Below are positions 57,996-64,000 of a DNA stretch of 64,000 nucleotides, in pieces (position 1 is the first letter of the stretch; every line of letters starts with the position of its first letter). The translations under genes and the position numbers were made by a program. The stretch lies in NCBI RefSeq assembly GCF_000711875.1, contig NZ_JONM01000012.1:61396-125395 (forward strand), given 5' to 3'. The notes under the pieces are model-generated. The model did no database searches, was not told where the DNA came from, and worked only from the letters and a program-made list of their open reading frames with translations. This DNA is from Andreprevotia chitinilytica DSM 18519 (lineage in GTDB: Bacteria > Pseudomonadota > Gammaproteobacteria > Burkholderiales > Chitinibacteraceae).

Positions 57996-60900
57996 TTACA
58001 TTCCCCAGAATTTGTACCAGCCACTGGCAAATTCGCCAGGATTCGCAAGAATTACGTCCGGGTGATAAACACTAAATTTATCTACACCATACTTTTCCAA
58101 AGATGCAGCGTGAGCGGCTTCATATGACATACCTCGCCCCATCTTTGTAGCCTCGGCCAGTTCATGTGTATAAAACGACGCATCGGCCCCTGTAACAGAC
58201 TCCCCTGCAGATAGTGCATTTCGCAAGCGGCTAACCATATCAGCATTCGGCTGATAGTCTCCGAATTGAGAAAGATGCTGCTCAACTTTTGCCACACCTT
58301 TTTCAGACACGTTAACAGTGCGGCCTGCCAACTTGCCCAAACCGGTACCACCTTCAGCTCCCTCCCAAAAGGCGCCGGTTCCTCTCGCAGCTGCAGATGC
58401 CTCGGCAAACTCTGTAGCAAAGCCCCCCACAGCCCCCATCGCCGCCGCGCCAGCAACTGACCACCAATCAACGCAACTAAAGCGCCCGCCGTTTTGCCAA
58501 AGTTGAAACGCAAGATCAATGCCCCCACCCAAAACAGCACCAACGCACCACGGGCAATTCCCACTCGGATCGCGATACATGGTTGGCTGGCCACCAACAT
58601 ATGCATGCAAATTCGCCCCACCCCCATAAACATCCATCGGGTCTTCGCTCAAGAAGCGCTTGAGCGTTGGCGAGTAGTAACGGGCACGGTAGAAATACAA
58701 GCCGTTGCCGTCATTTTCCCGGCCGGTGTACTGATATGGATTGGCGCTGCTATCGCCGCTGGTTTGGACTTCTCCGTACGCCTCGTAGGTGTAATTGGTG
58801 CGGATTGCGCCACCATCGTCGGCCAAGGCCAGGGTACTGCCTAACCCATCCGGCAACAGCCAGCGTCGGCCTTGGCTATCGGTACGGGTGAGCCAGTTGT
58901 CGATCCCGGCACCCGGCAGAACTTGTGCAGTGTTGCTGCCGGCTAATTCACTGACGGTATTGCTGCCGTCGTAGAGATAGCCGGTGGTGGCACCGCCAAG
59001 CGTCTTGCTGGTGCGGCGGCCGAACGGGTCGTAGTCATAACTGGCAACGACCACACTGCTGCTGTTCTGGACTTGGGTCAGCCGGTTGCGGCTATCCCAC
59101 ACATAGGTGTTGCCGTTGTAACTGGTGAGATGGCCAACGCCGTCGTAACCGACTGGCTGGCTGTTTACGCTCATCAACCGGTCAGCGGCATCGTATTGGG
59201 CGTTGGTGAACGCGGTGGGCATGAGCTGCCGCGCCCAGCTGCCTGCCACCGTGTTACGCCCGCCAACAGCATCGTAGCCATAGGCGAGATTGCCGAGTTG
59301 GCCGCCAGCGGCGTTGTTGTAACCGATGGAGGCCAGCGAACCGTTGTCGTTCCAGCCGTAGTTGATGACCAAGCCGTTGCCAAGCGTAACCGTCTGCAAA
59401 CGGTTCGCGTTGTCATAGCCGTATTGCACCGTTGGCGAACCGGTTCCTTCGGTAATGCTCTGCAACCGACCAGTTGTGTCATAGCCGTAGCCGATATTAC
59501 GGTCGGCCTGCCCTGCACTCTTAACCGCCAGGCTGGTGCGGCGGCCGAGATTGTCATAGCCATAGCTCACGCTGCCTTGCGAGGTTGTTTCCGATTGCAG
59601 CCGGTCAAGGGCATCCCAAGCGTAGCTATAAGTGCCATAGGTAGTGCCGTTACGCGTTTCGGTCAGCGTTTTCAGCAGGTTGGTTTGCGGCACATACACA
59701 AGGCCGAGCTGCGCATCCGGGTACTGCACCGTAGCGATGCGATCCAGCTCATCGTAGGTCGCCGTACTCGTCCGGTTGAGGCGATCCTTGAACAGGCGCA
59801 CGTTGCCGTGCGTGTCGTAGCTGAAGGTGTCGGTGAAATTGAAACGGTCTGTCCGCGTTTGCAGGCGCTGGCGGCTGTCATAGGCCCATTGCAGCGTGTG
59901 CTGCTTGGGGTCGGTTACGCTGAGCAGGTCGCCCAGCGCGTCGTATTGCACTGAAGTGACGCGGTTATAGGCATCGGTAATCTGCGCCGGGTAATCGTTG
60001 TTGTCGTAGGCATAGCGCGTGGCGTTTCCCTGGCCATCCCGCATGCTGGCAACACGGCCGAGCAAGTCTGTCGCGATATTCACTGCAACGTTATTGGCAT
60101 CGGTGATCGAGGCCAAATCCGTCGCGTCGTATTGGTATGTAGTGACCTTGTTGTTCGGATTGGTAACAGTCAGCAGCAACCCTTGGTCCGAATAGCCGAA
60201 CGTGGTGGTCTTGCCCTGCGGGTCCTGGACACTTTGCAGCTGAGCGTTATCGTCATAGTTGAGCGTGACGGCCAGCTGTTGGAAAGGGAAAGTCCAGACC
60301 TTGGTCGGCAGGCCGGCAAAGATCAGGTTGCCACTGCCGCGTGAGTCATATTCGACGTTCGTGGTGACGGGCGAGCCGGAATTGGCATTCACCGTAATCT
60401 GCGTGACATTGCCCTGCATGTCGTACTGATAGACCGTCTTGCGCCCAAGCGCATCGACGATATCGTCCAGAAAACCGGTCGTTTGGTTGTAATCGTACTG
60501 AATCTTTTGCGGGCTGCTGCTGCCGTCGCCACGTGTATCCGTAACGGTTCGGCCCCAGGTATCAAACGTGAATACGCGGCGGAAACTACCGGCATCCGCA
60601 GTGCCGTTGAAAGCACGCGGGCTGGTGATATCCGTTTCCGTGATTTTCCCGGTGGTGCTGTCGGTTACGTAATTGAAATTGACCACCGCACCATCCGCCA
60701 GCGTTTGCTGGGTGACACGCAGATTGGTAGCCGTATCGTACTGGTTGACGACCATCGTATAACCACGGCGGTCGATGACCTTTTGAATACCACGGATCGC
60801 GGTATTGGCGTCGTAAACGTATTGCTCGGTCGTCGAATCCGGATAGGTAACCTTGGTCAGACGCACCAATTCGGGGTGGCCCGAGTAATTGCTATCCGGC

Positions 60901-63563
60901 TCGTAGTCGTAAGTAACGGTTCGATTCAGTTGATCCGTCGCCGATTTGATGCGCATGAAACTATCGGCTTTAAACGTAATCGTGCGGCCGGATGGGCTCT
61001 GAATCTGGCTTAATGCGCCGCCGGAGTAATTGAACTGGATGGTATTGCCGAATTTATCGCTGATGGAAGCCAAGCCGTCTTTCGGCACCCCATTGGCGCC
61101 GTGCGCCGAGAAAATCAGTTTCGAGCCACCACGTACGGAAAGAACCCAAATATCGTCGGGATACTTGTGCACAATGGTTGCGCCGTAAAGCGCCCCGCCA
61201 GTGGCCGTATGCACATAGGTAGACGACATCGTATCAGTGGTGCTGCTATTGAAGCTGTAAACAGAACCGTTCCCGGTTTCCAGATAGACAATTTTGGTTT
61301 GGTTGCTCGGAATATTGACACGCATGCCGTAGACAAAACTCATGCCCGCGCCAAATGGCAATACACGATCAATCTTCTGCGCTAATTGGCTGTTATATGC
61401 ACGCGCCACCGTCAGCGGCATGACGTCTTTAACGGCCATATCCAGCCGCTGATGGGTGAACGCACCATCATTACACGTTACCGGATCACCGCCTTTTGCT
61501 GGGCAATTGGGCGGGTCTTTCGGGCCGGGCTGCGGCGGCCCCGATGAATAAAAACCATAACCCATCGTCTGATTCAGCACGACACCACTCGCCGGAACAA
61601 TCTGCTTGGCATCTGGCGTAACCGAACCTTGGCCGTACACGTGCCAACCACCACGAGCGCTGCTGTAGTTCCAGAAATCGACTTTCTCACCCGGCTTCAG
61701 CGCGGTGTAGTTCGGGTAAATGACCGTCGCACCGGTCGCCCCGCCAGCGTTGACCGGCATGATCGTTGCGCCACCGGGCTGCAGCGTGAAATACACCGGG
61801 AAGTTGGCCGGGGTTTCAAACGGAGCAGTATCCAGCGCCATAGGCGTCAGACCAATGCGGGTCACGATCTTGCCTTGGCGATCCTTGATCACCATGCCCT
61901 TGGGGATATGAACTTCCAGGCCCGGCATGGCCGGATGCGTCAGCACGACTTCTTTTGTCGTCGGCGACGGGATATCAACCATCTGGCCTTGATCGACCTT
62001 GGGCATCCAGACCAGATGCTTCAGCTCGTTCTGGCGACCTGCCACAAGATTTTCGATCAGCACGAATTGGCCGTAACGGCCGGCTACCGGCCCCGCCTTA
62101 GTGCCATCGATCACGACTTCCTGAATGCCGGCCGGCACGCCGGACAGCACAAAACGTCCATCGGCATCCGTTTGGGTAGACACCGCTCCCAAACTCACGC
62201 TGGCACCGCTCAGCGGCATGCCGTTCAATTTAACCAGATGGCCGGAAATGCTGGTGCTGGCAAGCGTAGCCCCAGCCGATGACTGTTGGGCAGTCAGCTT
62301 GGCGCTGCCAAAACGGCCCTGCGCAAGCGCCGACAAAATAGCTAGGCGTTTGTGTTGAATATCGGCGCTAACAATTCGCCCGCTGCGCCAGGCACCATGC
62401 CAATTGCTTTGAGATGGCACCCAAATTTCATCATCGTCATCGAAGCCGACCGTTTTCGCGGCGGTGGATGACGTGACAGTGGCGGAATTGCTCGATGTTG
62501 CTGTGGGCGAAGTAGCACTATCCTGGCTGGATTGGGTAATGGAACCATTGAGCGCCGCGGTTGTAAACGGCAGGGTAAACAGATCCAGCGCTTCACCGTT
62601 TTTATCCGCGACACGGCTCAAGAACAGCGTATAGGTCTGCCCCGGCAACAGCTGCCGCTGCGGCGTAATGAATGCCAGCATCCCGCTTTCTACCGCATTC
62701 ACCTCAAGCGGAATAACGCCGTCAACACCCCACAAAGTCACGGTCTTAAGATTGATCGTGGCGCTGTCGAACGGCCTGGAAAAGCGAAGTGCAATACGAG
62801 GCGTCGTCGTCACACCGGTAGCACTCTGCGCCGGATCAGAGAAGACGATGCCGCTCTTGGCTTGCTGCTGCGCCTGCAATACCGATTGCGGCTGAGCCAC
62901 GCTGGCCAACTTCCCGGATGCCGGGTCAAACCGCTCTGCAACACTCGTCTGGCCAGCAGTCGTGCCACCAAACAACAACACACTGCCATCCGCAAGTAAT
63001 TGCGCCGTACCACCGCGCCGTGGATTGGCGTCGGAAGCAACAACCGTTACCGCACCAGTGAGCGGATTCCACAACTCAATGGCTTTAAGCAACTGCCCTA
63101 GCGCATCCACGCCACCCGCGATGAGTACCTGTCCATTCGACAGCAAAGTCGCCGTATGGCCTTGTCTTGCCAGCAACGAATTGGGCGCCGAATTGGTGAC
63201 GGCGCTCCTGACGATATCAATAACCAAGTCCTGGCGAATCAGCTTGCCTTCACTGCCAACACCGCCATGAATCCAGACTTTGCCGTCGGGTAGAACGGTT
63301 GCGGTATGCGCAAAGCGGGCAGCAGGCAATCGATATGCAAGCTGCTGACTTTGAGTTTGCCCGTAGAGTTGGAGCTGCAGCGTGGTTGATGCGGATGTAT
63401 CACCGCCGCTGATCAGCACGTCACCATTGCCCAGCGTGGTGTGCTCGGTAGCCAGGACGGGCACGCTGGTGCACAGCAAAAGAATCGAGGCGAGAAGGTT
63501 TTTTTTGATATTGAACAGCGTGTTTTGCATCGTGCGAGCCAAGGTGATTTTTGTTTCGGTCAT
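57996..63563 (-). CDS. Kelch/RHS-repeat polymorphic toxin
   Basis: 1855 residues. Signal peptide in the first 38 residues (LLASILLLCTSVPVLA); Kelch-like repeats (about 45-250: ARFAHTATVLPDGKVWIHGG, ARQGHTATLLSNGQVLIAGG); an Ig-like domain (about 255-340); a carboxypeptidase-regulatory-like domain (about 430-500); a DUF6531-type segment (about 694); many YD repeats (about 850-1590); the RHS core (RARYYSPTLKRFLSEDP, HAYVGGQPTMYRDPSG, about 1625-1668); and a variable C-terminal domain of about 185 residues (from DPSGNCPWCVG). The C-terminus (HELAEA...AAHAASLEKYG) is a likely toxin of a family I cannot name. The first ATG at 63563 and one at 63530 are both possible starts; the latter gives a shorter N-region. 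Confidence 0.88.
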   Translation of the reverse strand: MTETKITLARTMQNTLFNIKKNLLASILLLCTSVPVLATEHTTLGNGDVLISGGDTSASTTLQLQLYGQTQSQQLAYRLPAARFAHTATVLPDGKVWIHGGVGSEGKLIRQDLVIDIVRSAVTNSAPNSLLARQGHTATLLSNGQVLIAGGVDALGQLLKAIELWNPLTGAVTVVASDANPRRGGTAQLLADGSVLLFGGTTAGQTSVAERFDPASGKLASVAQPQSVLQAQQQAKSGIVFSDPAQSATGVTTTPRIALRFSRPFDSATINLKTVTLWGVDGVIPLEVNAVESGMLAFITPQRQLLPGQTYTLFLSRVADKNGEALDLFTLPFTTAALNGSITQSSQDSATSPTATSSNSATVTSSTAAKTVGFDDDDEIWVPSQSNWHGAWRSGRIVSADIQHKRLAILSALAQGRFGSAKLTAQQSSAGATLASTSISGHLVKLNGMPLSGASVSLGAVSTQTDADGRFVLSGVPAGIQEVVIDGTKAGPVAGRYGQFVLIENLVAGRQNELKHLVWMPKVDQGQMVDIPSPTTKEVVLTHPAMPGLEVHIPKGMVIKDRQGKIVTRIGLTPMALDTAPFETPANFPVYFTLQPGGATIMPVNAGGATGATVIYPNYTALKPGEKVDFWNYSSARGGWHVYGQGSVTPDAKQIVPASGVVLNQTMGYGFYSSGPPQPGPKDPPNCPAKGGDPVTCNDGAFTHQRLDMAVKDVMPLTVARAYNSQLAQKIDRVLPFGAGMSFVYGMRVNIPSNQTKIVYLETGNGSVYSFNSSTTDTMSSTYVHTATGGALYGATIVHKYPDDIWVLSVRGGSKLIFSAHGANGVPKDGLASISDKFGNTIQFNYSGGALSQIQSPSGRTITFKADSFMRIKSATDQLNRTVTYDYEPDSNYSGHPELVRLTKVTYPDSTTEQYVYDANTAIRGIQKVIDRRGYTMVVNQYDTATNLRVTQQTLADGAVVNFNYVTDSTTGKITETDITSPRAFNGTADAGSFRRVFTFDTWGRTVTDTRGDGSSSPQKIQYDYNQTTGFLDDIVDALGRKTVYQYDMQGNVTQITVNANSGSPVTTNVEYDSRGSGNLIFAGLPTKVWTFPFQQLAVTLNYDDNAQLQSVQDPQGKTTTFGYSDQGLLLTVTNPNNKVTTYQYDATDLASITDANNVAVNIATDLLGRVASMRDGQGNATRYAYDNNDYPAQITDAYNRVTSVQYDALGDLLSVTDPKQHTLQWAYDSRQRLQTRTDRFNFTDTFSYDTHGNVRLFKDRLNRTSTATYDELDRIATVQYPDAQLGLVYVPQTNLLKTLTETRNGTTYGTYSYAWDALDRLQSETTSQGSVSYGYDNLGRRTSLAVKSAGQADRNIGYGYDTTGRLQSITEGTGSPTVQYGYDNANRLQTVTLGNGLVINYGWNDNGSLASIGYNNAAGGQLGNLAYGYDAVGGRNTVAGSWARQLMPTAFTNAQYDAADRLMSVNSQPVGYDGVGHLTSYNGNTYVWDSRNRLTQVQNSSSVVVASYDYDPFGRRTSKTLGGATTGYLYDGSNTVSELAGSNTAQVLPGAGIDNWLTRTDSQGRRWLLPDGLGSTLALADDGGAIRTNYTYEAYGEVQTSGDSSANPYQYTGRENDGNGLYFYRARYYSPTLKRFLSEDPMDVYGGGANLHAYVGGQPTMYRDPSGNCPWCVGAVLGGGIDLAFQLWQNGGRFSCVDWWSVAGAAAMGAVGGFATEFAEASAAARGTGAFWEGAEGGTGLGKLAGRTVNVSEKGVAKVEQHLSQFGDYQPNADMVSRLRNALSAGESVTGADASFYTHELAEATKMGRGMSYEAAHAASLEKYGVDKFSVYHPDVILANPGEFASGWYKFWGM

Positions 63564-63593
63564 CGAAATTGAGGTGCTGAGCGGGGGACTTAG

Positions 63594-64000
63594 CTAAGTT
63601 TTCGTACGGAGTTGGAACGAAACCGCACCAGTACCACCTGTACTCGGCTGTTGCAGCAGCACCGTATAGGTGCCACTGGCCGGCAAGACCGGCAGGTTGA
63701 CGTTGCCGGAGAGCGAGCAGTTCGTGTAAGTGCCGTATGTATTCGTCGTCGTTAAGCAACTTGCTGTTGCCGTCGTACTCACCAACACCGAACCGTCCGG
63801 GTTCTTGATCGTCAGCGGCAATGTCCCGTTCAAGTTGAACGAGCTGGGCGTCCCGGAACCCGAAACTGTGAGGTTGAGCTGCTGACCGGCTGTGCCGCTG
63901 AAGGCAAGCTGTGCCGCCTGGCCGTTACGGGCCATGTTGATCGACGTCGCGGCTCCATCCACTTGCGCTGTGCCTGCTGCGGGCGTGCTGAGTTGGAATG
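63594..64000 (-). CDS. C-terminus of a secreted repeat protein (5' end outside window)
   Basis: The frame is open to the window edge, so only the last about 135 residues are seen. It is Ser/Thr/Gly-rich beta-type sequence: FQLSTPAAGT near the window edge is echoed by VSFQLRTKT at the C-terminus, so the protein is probably built of about 125-residue repeats with LAFSGTAGQQLNLTVSG. It ends 30 bp before the RHS gene on the same strand, suggesting one operon. Likely a secreted or surface protein; function unknown. Confidence 0.6.
   Translation of the reverse strand, partial: FQLSTPAAGTAQVDGAATSINMARNGQAAQLAFSGTAGQQLNLTVSGSGTPSSFNLNGTLPLTIKNPDGSVLVSTTATASCLTTTNTYGTYTNCSLSGNVNLPVLPASGTYTVLLQQPSTGGTGAVSFQLRTKT

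Noticed and set aside
57996..58260. Zincin protease call for the RHS C-terminus
   Set aside because: HELAEA followed by AH 15 residues later is not the HExxH motif, so no enzymatic class is assigned.
54811..64000. Prophage or integrative element
   Set aside because: Toxin-antitoxin, RHS and repeats are present, but no integrase, structural phage gene, tRNA or clear att sites are seen.

Overview
The window looks like the chromosome of a Gram-negative betaproteobacterium, most likely in or near the Neisseriales (a Chitinibacter/Chitinimonas/Chromobacterium-type organism). The basis is the betaproteobacterial order pyrG-kdsA-eno-ftsB, the set mnmC, prfB, lysS, phbB (polyhydroxybutyrate), DUF1631, DUF2917 and the large NAD-glutamate dehydrogenase, high GC, and strong codon bias that creates long antisense shadow ORFs. 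The species assignment is inference. No rRNA, tRNA, CRISPR array, transposase or integrase was seen.

Layout. 0-10 kb: the 3' part of a PAS-GGDEF protein, two overlapping small unknown genes behind a hairpin-rich leader, small conserved proteins (DUF1697, VF530, TfoX-like, nucleotide kinase-like, thioesterase), a solute-binding protein, and a secreted beta-helix protein with two carbohydrate-binding modules behind a LacI-type operator. 10-19.3 kb: two large unusual proteins, a FecR/DUF6600-type Trp- and Pro-rich protein and a 2124-residue propeller/LamG/membrane protein. 19.5-28.3 kb: a hybrid sensor kinase convergent with a TorR-like regulator, an aspartic protease overlapping an ABC-F ATPase, and a DUF1631 protein. 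28.5-37.6 kb: NAD-glutamate dehydrogenase, a BvgS-like hybrid kinase and an HD-GYP-type response regulator. 37.6-45.8 kb: prfB, an Ivy-type lysozyme inhibitor, lysS, a polysaccharide deacetylase, a ceramidase-like membrane protein, mdfA and mnmC. 45.9-54.7 kb: a DUF2917 gene and a MocR-type regulator that share an upstream motif, the ftsB/eno/kdsA/pyrG block, an SDR and phbB.

54.8-64 kb is accessory: a VapBC toxin-antitoxin pair, a di-haem peroxidase and a partial duplicate of its 5' end cut by an inverted-repeat element, a MafI-like immunity gene, a second putative immunity gene, and a Kelch/RHS polymorphic toxin, followed by the C-terminus of a secreted repeat protein that runs off the window. 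At least five kinds of short palindromic intergenic repeat are scattered through the window.

The observations most worth a second look are the candidate RNA leader at 1714-1945, whose predicted pairing overlaps the Shine-Dalgarno of the genes it precedes; the 2124-residue protein; the RHS C-terminal toxin with its immunity cluster; the lysozyme inhibitor coupled between prfB and lysS; and the CCAATA/TACAGTTTG box shared by the MocR and DUF2917 promoters.
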